From: JAOAJC01 sp964481185 | Lineage (GTDB): Archaea > Nanobdellota > Nanobdellia > Pacearchaeales > GW2011-AR1 | Assembly (NCBI GenBank): GCA_964481185.1 | Contig: CAYZSY010000016.1 | Location: forward strand, 1-15,582 | Direction: 5' to 3' | Length of the DNA: 15,582 nt | In this document: positions 8,982-13,165 of the stretch, piece after piece | How positions within the stretch are numbered: position 1 is the first letter of the stretch | How the letters are laid out: every line of letters begins with the position of its first letter | Translations under genes and position numbers: made by a program | The notes under the pieces: generated by a model | What the model was told of the DNA's origin: nothing | The model's input: the letters and a program-made list of their open reading frames with translations, nothing else | Database searches by the model: none

Positions 8982-9167
8982 GCAGGAGTAGCGAAGTGGT
9001 TAAACGCGCAAGCTTCAGAAGCTTGTCTCTTAGTGGGTGCCTAGGTTCGAATACTTCAACTCGCAAACCTCAAGGATGCAAATCCTTGATGGCCATCAAG
9101 AACTAAAAGTTCTTGAGGAGTTGAATGTCACAGCGGAACGAAGTTCTGCTAGTGCCTAGCTCCTGCA
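8982..9167 (+). tRNA. tRNA-Leu (CAG) interrupted in the T loop
   Basis: Acceptor strands GCAGGAG (8982-8988) and CTCCTGC (9160-9166) pair perfectly, with discriminator A at 9167. The D stem is GCG/CGC. Anticodon stem CAAGC/GCTTG encloses TTCAGAA, giving anticodon CAG. A long variable arm follows, as expected for leucine. The T stem 5' strand CTAGG (9041-9045) and loop TTCGAAT (9046-9052) are followed by about 102 bases before the matching 3' strand CCTAG (9155-9159). Without the insertion the gene is a normal type II tRNA-Leu. It is therefore either a functional gene with an intron at a non-canonical T-loop position or a tRNA broken by an insertion. A clear bulge-helix-bulge motif at the two junctions could not be drawn by eye. 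Confidence 0.82.
9053..9154 (+). other. Putative intron or insertion within tRNA-Leu(CAG)
   Basis: This is the roughly 102-nt stretch between T loop and T-stem 3' strand; the boundaries may slide by one or two bases. It is built from perfect or near-perfect stems. TTCAACTC (9055-9062) pairs with GAGTTGAA (9118-9125) and encloses two hairpins: TCAAGGAT/ATCCTTGA with loop GCAA (9070-9089) and TCAAGAACT/AGTTCTTGA with loop AAA (9096-9116). A third hairpin, AGCGGAAC/GTTCTGCT with loop GAA and one G-U pair (9132-9150), follows. There is no room for a protein. An RNA three-way junction plus a stem is the natural reading. Confidence 0.7.
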
Positions 9168-9202
9168 TATTCCATTTTATCAGAATAAAACACTGAAGAA
9201 AA

Positions 9203-9364
9203 CTAAATCTGACCTGTCTGAACAAACTTTCTCATTGCCTGCTCAATAACAACCTGTGGGGCAAATCCTTTTCTGCTGCATGCTTTCATAAAATCATCAA
9301 ATGTTGCCTGGTCTACATTATATTCAAGCTTTCTTTTCTTTGCTCCAGGTGGTGTTGATGCCAT
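9203..9364 (-). CDS. 53-aa ribbon-helix-helix-like small protein
   Basis: The open frame encodes 53 residues, beginning MASTPPGAKKRKLEYNVD and ending RKFVQTGQI. A basic N-terminus (KKRKLEYNV) that could form the DNA-contacting β strand is followed by two helices (about 18-31 and 36-49) joined by RKGFAP. That is the size and pattern of a ribbon-helix-helix DNA-binding protein, but the assignment is by pattern only. It converges on tRNA-Leu(CAG), ending 36 bp from it. Two starts are possible. The ATG at 9364 fits a TATA-like TTAAAA centred about 25 bp away (9385-9394). The in-frame ATG at 9376 (adding MGLI) fits the stronger TTTATAAA at 9404-9411 with a short leader. Confidence 0.7.
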   Translation of the reverse strand: MASTPPGAKKRKLEYNVDQATFDDFMKACSRKGFAPQVVIEQAMRKFVQTGQI

Positions 9365-9424
9365 TATTAACCCCATGATTCCGGGGTTTTAAGGTTTGCT
9401 ATTTTTATAAACCAGATTAATAAA

Positions 9425-9524
9425 NNNNNNNNNNNNNNNNNNNNNNNNNNNNNNNNNNNNNNNNNNNNNNNNNNNNNNNNNNNNNNNNNNNNNNNNNNNN
9501 NNNNNNNNNNNNNNNNNNNNNNNN
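9425..9524. other. Assembly gap (100 N)
   Basis: Exactly 100 N stand between TTAATAAA on the left and TTAATAAAATAAG on the right. The round number suggests an unknown-size scaffold gap. The similar AT-rich words on both sides could mean a collapsed repeat, so the distance between the ribbon-helix-helix gene and the MNT/HEPN region should not be trusted. Confidence 0.95.
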
Positions 9525-9538
9525 TTAATAAAATAAGA

Positions 9539-9556
9539 ACGCCCGGACCACGTTCC
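9539..9556 (-). repeat. tRNA-Ser 3'-end fragment, copy 1 (att-like)
   Basis: The minus strand reads GGAACGTGGTCCGGGCGT. It shares TGGTCCGGGCGT with the end of tRNA-Ser(GCT) at 11131-11142 and nearly 18 bases with copy 2 at 10846-10862. It lies just past the HEPN gene. The bases after it resemble the sequence after the real tRNA, as expected of an attR left by integration at the tRNA 3' end. Confidence 0.6.
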
Positions 9557-9611
9557 AGACAATAGTATCCCAATTTTTTATTTTTTCTCTATTTCTTTTC
9601 TTATCTCTCGT

Positions 9612-9645
9612 TTTAGTTTTTCTCTCATTTTAGTTTTTCTCTCAT
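9612..9645 (-). repeat. 17-bp perfect tandem duplication at the 3' end of the HEPN gene
   Basis: Two adjacent copies of ATGAGAGAAAAACTAAA (minus strand) span 9612-9628 and 9629-9645. Because 17 is not a multiple of three, the second copy shifts the frame and brings in the stop at 9625. Confidence 0.9.
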
Positions 9646-10161
9646 TTCTTCTATGCGTTGTCCTCCATACCCTTTAAGTTGTTCTAACTTTTGTTTAGGG
9701 CTTCCATATAATATTGGAGAGCCTGCTTCTGACCTTCCTCCAAGAATTTCTCTCGTTTTCTCTCGTTCAAGTTCTTTTCTTATCTCTTTTAATAAAGGAT
9801 TAAAACAAGCATTTGCAATAGATATAGCATCCTCTGCTTCTCCCTTAGTGGGAATATATCCATAATAATTAATATTATGTCTTAGTTTTCTTAAAGCATC
9901 AATAAGATTGAGAGGACGTTCGGTCTTTACCTGAATGTTCTGGAGTTCTTGTATTTGTTCTATGTGATCTTTTGATACTATTCCTTTAGAAACTAGACGA
10001 GCGTCACCCAACATTCGAAAGCTTTCATAAACATTTCTTATAATATTAAATGCGGACTCATCAGTAATAGGTTGTTTAAGAGTGAACTTCATTTCTCGTT
10101 CTGCCGCATCAATAATGCTAAGTGCATTTTTCTTGTCATGATGCTTTATTCTATTATTCAT
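9625..10161 (-). CDS. HEPN-domain protein, partner of the nucleotidyltransferase
   Basis: The 178-residue protein is mainly helical, with the motif LRKLRHNINYYGYIP at about 90-104 as in HEPN proteins paired with minimal nucleotidyltransferases. In classic MNT/HEPN pairs the HEPN protein is an RNase toxin with an R-x4-6-H motif. Here the nearest match is R91-x3-H95 or R94-H95-N96, so nuclease activity is uncertain. The start overlaps the nucleotidyltransferase stop by four bases (ATGA), which indicates translational coupling. The tail is odd: a 17-bp tandem duplication ends the protein at EEMREKLK. With one copy the frame would continue REIRKEIEKK and stop there. The gene lies between two tRNA-end fragments, suggesting it arrived on a mobile segment. 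Confidence 0.78.
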   Translation of the reverse strand: MNNRIKHHDKKNALSIIDAAEREMKFTLKQPITDESAFNIIRNVYESFRMLGDARLVSKGIVSKDHIEQIQELQNIQVKTERPLNLIDALRKLRHNINYYGYIPTKGEAEDAISIANACFNPLLKEIRKELEREKTREILGGRSEAGSPILYGSPKQKLEQLKGYGGQRIEEMREKLK

Positions 10162-10745
10162 ATTCTAACCTCTAAAAACCCCTCTAAAACAATTCCGTTA
10201 GCGATATTTGAGAAGAGATTCAAATCTATCTTGTTACGTGAAAATATATGTAAATTTACAGGAACTTTCTTTCTATATCCTAATTGTTCAATAATGCCTA
10301 GTTGAATAATCTGTAAATCGTGATTATCAATAACTTCAACAGCGATATCTATATCACTATCTTCAATATCTGTTCCCCAGCGATAACTTCCAAATAGAAT
10401 AATGGCTCTAGGGGAAGGAACAGCTTTATAGACGGCATCGAGTATCCCGGACTCGTAAATAGTACTAAGATTGTAAGGAATTTTTTTTGTAATAAAATAA
10501 GGATGCTGCTGGTTTGCAGATAACAGCCATGCTTTTCCTATGATATCTTTATTTAGGAATTTTATTTGTACAAGAGATTCAACAACATGCTTTGTAGTAG
10601 TTTTAGATGCGTTAATATATCTTGCCAAATCGCTCAGTCCTATTTTTGTTCTTGGATATGCATAAAACCATACCAAACATTTATCGAGTGTTCGTTCTAA
10701 TTGATCTACATTTACGTTCTTTAGGGTTGCTTTCTGTCTCATCAT
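10158..10745 (-). CDS. Winged-helix/minimal nucleotidyltransferase (MNT) fusion
   Basis: From the first ATG (10754) the frame has 198 residues; positions here use that numbering. Residues 15-90 look like a winged helix (IGLSDLARYINASKTTTKHVVESLVQIKFLN). The DNA polymerase β-type nucleotidyltransferase domain follows from about 100, with LFGSYRWGTDIEDSDIDIAVE: Gly122-Ser123 and Asp134/Asp136 as metal ligands. The usual third acidic residue seems replaced by Asn167 in VPVNLHIF. In MNT/HEPN systems such an enzyme neutralises the HEPN toxin by nucleotide transfer; the HTH may give autoregulation. The TATA box at 10764-10771 is only about 13 bp before the ATG at 10754, so translation more likely begins at the ATG at 10745 or 10742. 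It overlaps the HEPN gene by 4 bp. Confidence 0.83.
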   Translation of the reverse strand: MMRQKATLKNVNVDQLERTLDKCLVWFYAYPRTKIGLSDLARYINASKTTTKHVVESLVQIKFLNKDIIGKAWLLSANQQHPYFITKKIPYNLSTIYESGILDAVYKAVPSPRAIILFGSYRWGTDIEDSDIDIAVEVIDNHDLQIIQLGIIEQLGYRKKVPVNLHIFSRNKIDLNLFSNIANGIVLEGFLEVRI

Positions 10746-10762
10746 TATGGGCATTCTTAGAA

Positions 10763-10939
10763 CTATATAAACTTTTCTGTAACCAATTGGTTCTTAAAAA
10801 GCTCATCTGAATTTTGTTGGAACCATACTAGAGAGTACTGAATACGCCCGGACCACGTCCCGACGACAAGCTCATCATTCATCCTCAATCCATTCTCAGC
10901 CCAAGGCATTATCATCCTCTTCTCCACCCACCCTTGCAT
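10763..10939 (-). CDS. Possible short ORF or gene remnant across att-like copy 2
   Basis: From the ATG at 10939 this frame gives 58 residues (MQGWVEKRMIMPWAENGLRM... LVVGTWSGR... VTEKFI). It is open further upstream to 11017, where a TAA blocks it (84 codons in all, including SPPQFILRTSNPHRIQ). The composition, with five tryptophans from the ATG on, looks like real coding sequence and not AT-rich noise, but I recognise no family and there is no good start or promoter. The GTWSGR codons contain the tRNA-Ser-like core, so the frame crosses a presumed recombination junction. It may be a remnant of an element gene, for example a recombinase carrying its attachment site. It ends nine bases before the frame of the nucleotidyltransferase. 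Confidence 0.35.
   Translation of the reverse strand: MQGWVEKRMIMPWAENGLRMNDELVVGTWSGRIQYSLVWFQQNSDELFKNQLVTEKFI
10764..10771 (-). promoter_or_regulatory. TATA box of the MNT/HEPN pair
   Basis: The minus strand reads TTTATATA, centred about 22-25 bp before the ATGs at 10745 and 10742. It shows that the toxin-antitoxin-like pair carries its own promoter and favours an internal start over 10754. Confidence 0.55.
10846..10862 (-). repeat. tRNA-Ser 3'-end fragment, copy 2 (att-like)
   Basis: The minus strand reads CGGGACGTGGTCCGGGCG, matching copy 1 (9539-9556) over about 17 of 18 bases including the part that tRNA-Ser does not share, and matching tRNA-Ser over TGGTCCGGGCG. It divides the sequence downstream of tRNA-Ser into segments of about 285 bp and 1.3 kb. 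Confidence 0.6.
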
Positions 10940-11130
10940 GAAAGAGTAAGAAGACTGAATGCGATGCGGGTTTGATGTTCTAAGTATAAATTGAGGAGGA
11001 GAAAGTTCTTTGTTACCTTAAAGGTCTATAAAAAGTGTTTTAAATAGAGTTTTATCAAACATTTTAAGATAAAGATACAGATTCTAAGTTTCTTGCCTAA
11101 TTTTTAGGCAGCGTCAAAGTTTAATAAAAA
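10863..11130. other. Gene-poor segment between tRNA-Ser and att-like copy 2
   Basis: Apart from the short ORF remnant on the minus strand up to 11017, I see no gene here. A perfect hairpin TGCCTAA/TTAGGCA with loop TTT lies at 11094-11110, about 20 bases downstream of tRNA-Ser on its strand. A run of six T (11126-11131, minus strand) directly after the tRNA probably terminates it. The segment is bounded by the tRNA and copy 2, so it may be a small inserted piece. Confidence 0.5.
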
Positions 11131-11131
11131 A

Positions 11132-11216
11132 CGCCCGGACCAAGATTTGAACTTGGGAATCCATTGCTGGAAACGAGGTTAGCAACCTCGCGCAGTAACC
11201 GCTGTGCCATCCGGGC
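11132..11216 (-). tRNA. tRNA-Ser (GCT)
   Basis: Acceptor GCCCGGA pairs with TCCGGGC, with discriminator G at 11132. Anticodon stem CGAGG/CCTCG encloses TTGCTAA, giving anticodon GCT (AGC on the plus strand at 11181-11183). A type II variable arm with stem TCCA/TGGA and loop GCAA follows, then T arm CCAAG-TTCAAAT-CTTGG. G73 and the long variable arm identify serine. There is no intron and no encoded CCA; a T6 run follows. Its 3' end is copied twice downstream (9539-9556, 10846-10862), as at a site used for integration. Confidence 0.95.
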
Positions 11217-11260
11217 ATATTAAACCCAGAGTTTGAAGCTTTTTAAAAATGTTCGTTTCA

Positions 11261-11533
11261 TTACCCTAGCTTCCATTTAATCAGCCCTATTGTGTTTATT
11301 ATCAGATAGGCAACTGAAAGAACAAGCAGCCCATAGTGCCTGTGCTTCCACGCAAAAGAAACCCAGAGTATATTAGCAGCAACCCAGACATAAAGTCCGT
11401 TCTGATTTTGAAGAGTTACAAGAAAAACGCCAATTATGCTTAAAATTGTAGCAACCCATTCTATTATATGATGGATTAAGTTTTTTTCTATAACGTGCAC
11501 GCTGTAAAATCTCTCTTTTTTTGTTTTTGCCAT
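11261..11533 (-). CDS. Small membrane protein, PnuC-like
   Basis: The 90-residue protein has three hydrophobic helices (about 23-41, 46-62, 67-85). The sequence IEWVATILSIIGVFLVTLQN... WVAANILWVSFAWKHRHYGLLVLSVAYLIINTIGLIKW follows the W-x-x-x-N-x-x-W and GLL-x6-YL-x2-N-x-x-GL-x-x-W pattern of PnuC-type and related half-size membrane proteins. If related it could act as a dimer in uptake of a nicotinamide riboside-like or other small molecule, but this is a resemblance and the substrate is unknown. It starts two bases after the stop of the 210-residue membrane protein, so the two are cotranscribed. Confidence 0.7.
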   Translation of the reverse strand: MAKTKKERFYSVHVIEKNLIHHIIEWVATILSIIGVFLVTLQNQNGLYVWVAANILWVSFAWKHRHYGLLVLSVAYLIINTIGLIKWKLG

Positions 11534-11535
11534 CT

Positions 11536-12168
11536 TTACTTTCTTACTCTTTTTTTATCTAACTTCTCATACAATTTAATAAATATAAACCTTGTGATAA
11601 AAACTATAGCGAAGGCGCTCAAGAACCAGGCTAATGGATAAAATTTGCCCAAATCTCCGAGAAGCGTGCCGCATGCTCGATGCACGCAATTTATATTCAA
11701 GCTCGTAGGGGTTAATGTTTTTGTAACAATATAAAATGCAGTTAGTTGAAGAAGGCTTAACTTCCATCCGTTCTCTCTTTTAAATTTCAAGAAACTAAGT
11801 GCGTATATTGCAATGGGAATAACTATCAGATGCTGCAAGGTCACAATCTTTGGCAGCAAAGGCCCTGGATAAAAGAAGTATTCTGTAATCCCAAATAAAG
11901 ATTTTTTCAGCAGGATTATTGAGAAAAAATCAACAATCCAGAAAAGATCAGCTATAGCAAGAATATAGATTTGGCTCTTTATTAGATCTCCTTTTTTAAA
12001 CAGCATGCCAAAGCCGATAATTATCAGACTCGTGTAGCACATCCAAAACACTGCATAATATCTTTCCAAACCCTCATAATAAAAAGCATTGAAAATCGCC
12101 GCAATTCCAAGTAGAATAAGAATTACCCCTAGGAAGTTTAGCACTAAGTTCTGATGTTTCTTTAACAT
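11536..12168 (-). CDS. Six-helix integral membrane protein, unknown function
   Basis: The 210-residue protein has helices at about 8-28, 38-57, 67-87, 105-126, 132-152 and 175-198, with a lysine/arginine-rich tail. I do not recognise the family. A conserved-looking segment between helices 5 and 6, LNINCVHRACGTLLGDLGKFYPLAW, contains two cysteines and a histidine that could be functional. The gene lies 23 bases after the 93-residue gene and two bases before the PnuC-like gene, so the three may form one transcription unit. A channel or transporter role would be a guess. Confidence 0.7.
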   Translation of the reverse strand: MLKKHQNLVLNFLGVILILLGIAAIFNAFYYEGLERYYAVFWMCYTSLIIIGFGMLFKKGDLIKSQIYILAIADLFWIVDFFSIILLKKSLFGITEYFFYPGPLLPKIVTLQHLIVIPIAIYALSFLKFKRENGWKLSLLQLTAFYIVTKTLTPTSLNINCVHRACGTLLGDLGKFYPLAWFLSAFAIVFITRFIFIKLYEKLDKKRVRK

Positions 12169-12191
12169 ATCGTTTTTATTTTATCTTTCTT

Positions 12192-12473
12192 TCAATTATT
12201 TTTTATCTTTTTCTCAGCTCGAGATACCTGCAACTTTTTTAAAGTTGCACGGGACAGAGAGCTTTCTGCTCTCTGTATCATCTCTCTTTTTAAGCCAATA
12301 AAGACCCCGCCTTCTTTTCCCTCGACATAAGTTGCTTCTCCAGGTTTAATAATGTCGTTAAGCTCCGGAAGCTCAATATCAACATGAGTTATTCTTGCAT
12401 TGCTTTTTCCCTTCTCATGAATATAGACCTCTGCATTCCCAATCAGCTTTTTGCCTTCTCCAGGTCCGCTCAT
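12192..12473 (-). CDS. Small conserved-looking protein with hairpin-rich 3' end
   Basis: The 93-residue protein is soluble. About 10-60 is β-rich (VYIHEKGKSNARITHVDIELPEL... ATYVEGKEGGVFIGLKREM) and the rest is a basic helix (QRAESSLSRATLKKLQVSRAEKKIKNN). I do not recognise it. The ATG at 12473 lies about 25 bp from the TTTAAA element at 12495-12500, so the message is probably leaderless. The codons for the basic helix contain two perfect inverted repeats (12229-12249 and 12254-12276), unusual for coding sequence, which may have been inserted or may serve an RNA role. It is divergent from the initiator tRNA. Confidence 0.65.
   Translation of the reverse strand: MSGPGEGKKLIGNAEVYIHEKGKSNARITHVDIELPELNDIIKPGEATYVEGKEGGVFIGLKREMIQRAESSLSRATLKKLQVSRAEKKIKNN
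12229..12276. repeat. Two adjacent perfect hairpins inside a coding region
   Basis: TGCAACTTT/AAAGTTGCA (9 bp, loop TTT, 12229-12249) is followed four bases later by ACAGAGAGC/GCTCTCTGT (9 bp, loop TTTCT, 12254-12276). Both are perfect inverted repeats and sit within the 3' third of the 93-residue gene. Confidence 0.85.
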
Positions 12474-12494
12474 ATAGTATAATAAAAGATAACC

Positions 12495-12501
12495 TTTAAA
12501 A
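12495..12501. promoter_or_regulatory. Shared palindromic TATA element (divergent promoter)
   Basis: TTTAAAA, with palindromic core TTTAAA and flanking AACC/ACC, lies about 25 bp from the ATG at 12473 on the minus strand and about 28 bp from the 5' end of tRNA-Met at 12526 on the plus strand. One TATA box could serve both directions. Confidence 0.5.
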
Positions 12502-12525
12502 CCTCTTCGTTGTCTCTATATTTAT

Positions 12526-12601
12526 AGCGGGGTAGAGCAGCCTGGAGTGCTCGCCAGGCCCATAACCTGGAGGTCGCGTGGTTCAAATCCCGCCCCTGCT
12601 A
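12526..12601 (+). tRNA. Initiator tRNA-Met (CAT)
   Basis: Acceptor AGCGGGG pairs with CCCTGCT including one G-U pair, with discriminator A at 12601. The A1:U72 pair and the D arm GAGCAGCCTGGAGTGCTC mark an initiator-type tRNA. Anticodon stem CCAGG/CCTGG encloses CCCATAA, anticodon CAT at 12561-12563. Two features are odd. Position 33 is C, not the near-universal U, as known in some eukaryotic initiators. The T stem 5' strand GCGTGG carries an extra T (12579) and pairs with CCCGC only if that base bulges. The third pair of the usual GGG:CCC anticodon-stem run is A-T here. A T7 run (12602-12608) terminates it. Confidence 0.9.
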
Positions 12602-12627
12602 TTTTTTTACTAAAAATAACAATAATC

Positions 12628-12876
12628 ATGGAACAAAAATTAGAACAAAAGATAAGGAATTTTCTTTCAGAAATTGGTGATGGAACCATAATTAAAGCAG
12701 ATGGTTTTGCTGAATATTTTGTAAGGCATAATAAGGGTGTGAATACAAAATATGTGGAAGATGCCTTTCAAGATTTAATTCGCCAAGGTTATCTTGTAAA
12801 AAATTCAAAGGGAACTTATAGATATACCCAGTCACCCAAAAAGGCGAGTAAATTGGCATTGCAACAACTTTTTTAA
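12628..12876 (+). CDS. Small winged-helix-like DNA-binding protein
   Basis: The 82-residue protein begins MEQKLEQKIRNFLSEI. The frame is also open into the tRNA upstream, but the ATG at 12628 is the first sensible start outside it. The order helix, IKADGFAEYFVRHNKG, VNTKYVEDAFQDLIRQGYLVKNSKGTYRYT is that of a winged helix, with the recognition helix at about 39-52 and the wing at about 53-67. A basic tail follows. The family cannot be named. The gene starts 27 bases after the initiator tRNA and ends 27 bases before a tRNA-Ser, so it is wedged between two tRNA genes, a common place for acquired genes. No clear TATA box sits at -25. Confidence 0.65.
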   Translation: MEQKLEQKIRNFLSEIGDGTIIKADGFAEYFVRHNKGVNTKYVEDAFQDLIRQGYLVKNSKGTYRYTQSPKKASKLALQQLF

Positions 12877-12902
12877 GCAGTTAATTCTCTTTAATTTAAT
12901 CA

Positions 12903-13039
12903 GCCCAGATCGCATAATGGTATTGCAGCGGATTGCTAAATAAAGGGAACCAAGGTTCCCTCACGCTGACCCTCCTTTGGGAAAGACAACAAAAATCCGC
13001 GCCCCTCGGGGCTCGCAGGTTCGATTCCTGCTCTGGGCG
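12903..13039 (+). tRNA. tRNA-Ser (GCT) with anticodon-loop intron
   Basis: Acceptor GCCCAGA (12903-12909) pairs with TCTGGGC (13032-13038), discriminator G at 13039. The D arm is short (GCA/TGC). Anticodon stem GCGGA (12928-12932) pairs with TCCGC (12996-13000); the loop begins TTGCTA, giving anticodon GCT, and is interrupted by about 56 bases. The variable arm GCCC-CTCG-GGGC is type II, and the T arm is GCAGG-TTCGATT-CCTGC. G73 and the long arm support serine. A cut after TTGC would give a tRNA-Cys-like loop, but the variable arm argues against it. This is a second GCT gene beside 11132-11216, with a different body. Confidence 0.85.
12939..12994 (+). other. Intron of tRNA-Ser(GCT), position 37/38
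   Basis: About 56 bases separate TTGCTA from the final loop base. The exact ends are uncertain within the A-rich borders. It contains a perfect hairpin GGGAACC/GGTTCCC with loop AA (about 12945-12960). At the junction only three of the four expected central-helix pairs form (TTG with CAA), so the bulge-helix-bulge is imperfect. Confidence 0.7.
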
Positions 13040-13042
13040 TAA

Positions 13043-13062
13043 ATATTGTCGTCAGACAATAT
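13043..13062. repeat. Hairpin just after tRNA-Ser
   Basis: ATATTGTC/GACAATAT forms a perfect 8-bp stem with loop GTCA, three bases after the tRNA 3' end. It may be part of the trailer or a terminator, or mark the end of an inserted piece. Confidence 0.6.
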
Positions 13063-13127
13063 CACAGGTGTCGGAGAAATAAGTTTAAATGAGAAGGGAA
13101 AATAATGCGTAGAAAACCATAGGTGTT

Positions 13128-13153
13128 CTCGCGGTTGATTCCTGATTGGGGCG
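13128..13153 (+). repeat. Degenerate copy of the tRNA-Ser 3' end
   Basis: The stretch CTCGCGGTTGATTCC and the following bases to GGGGCG repeat the variable-arm end, T arm and acceptor strand of the tRNA at 13012-13039, with two single-base deletions and a few substitutions. The rest of the tRNA is not repeated. It looks like a decayed attachment site next to the nuclease-like gene. Confidence 0.5.
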
Positions 13154-13165
13154 TTTTTGAATAAG

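Noticed and set aside
9037..9159. Direct repeat GTGCCTAG at 9037-9044 and 9152-9159 as a target-site duplication
   Set aside because: The repeat follows mostly from the palindromic T stem CCTAGG; excision between the copies would delete the whole T arm, so it does not mark the insertion ends.
9367..9573. A 68-residue open frame across the 100-N gap
   Set aside because: Half of it is N and the rest is att-like repeat and promoter sequence; it is an artefact of translating N.
11576..11767. 63-residue frame within the six-helix membrane protein gene
   Set aside because: It is a shifted-frame shadow of a longer gene on the same strand.
12547..12627. Upstream extension of the winged-helix gene into tRNA-Met
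   Set aside because: The extra codons lie within the tRNA and its terminator; the ATG at 12628 is the sensible start.
12928..13000. Reading 12903-13039 as tRNA-Cys(GCA) by splicing after TTGC
   Set aside because: The anticodon arm would fit tRNA-Cys, but the long variable arm and G73 are serine features and the intron position would be unusual.
9053..13062. CRISPR array or tandem spacer structure among the hairpins
   Set aside because: The hairpins are not identical repeats with regular spacing and no cas genes are present.
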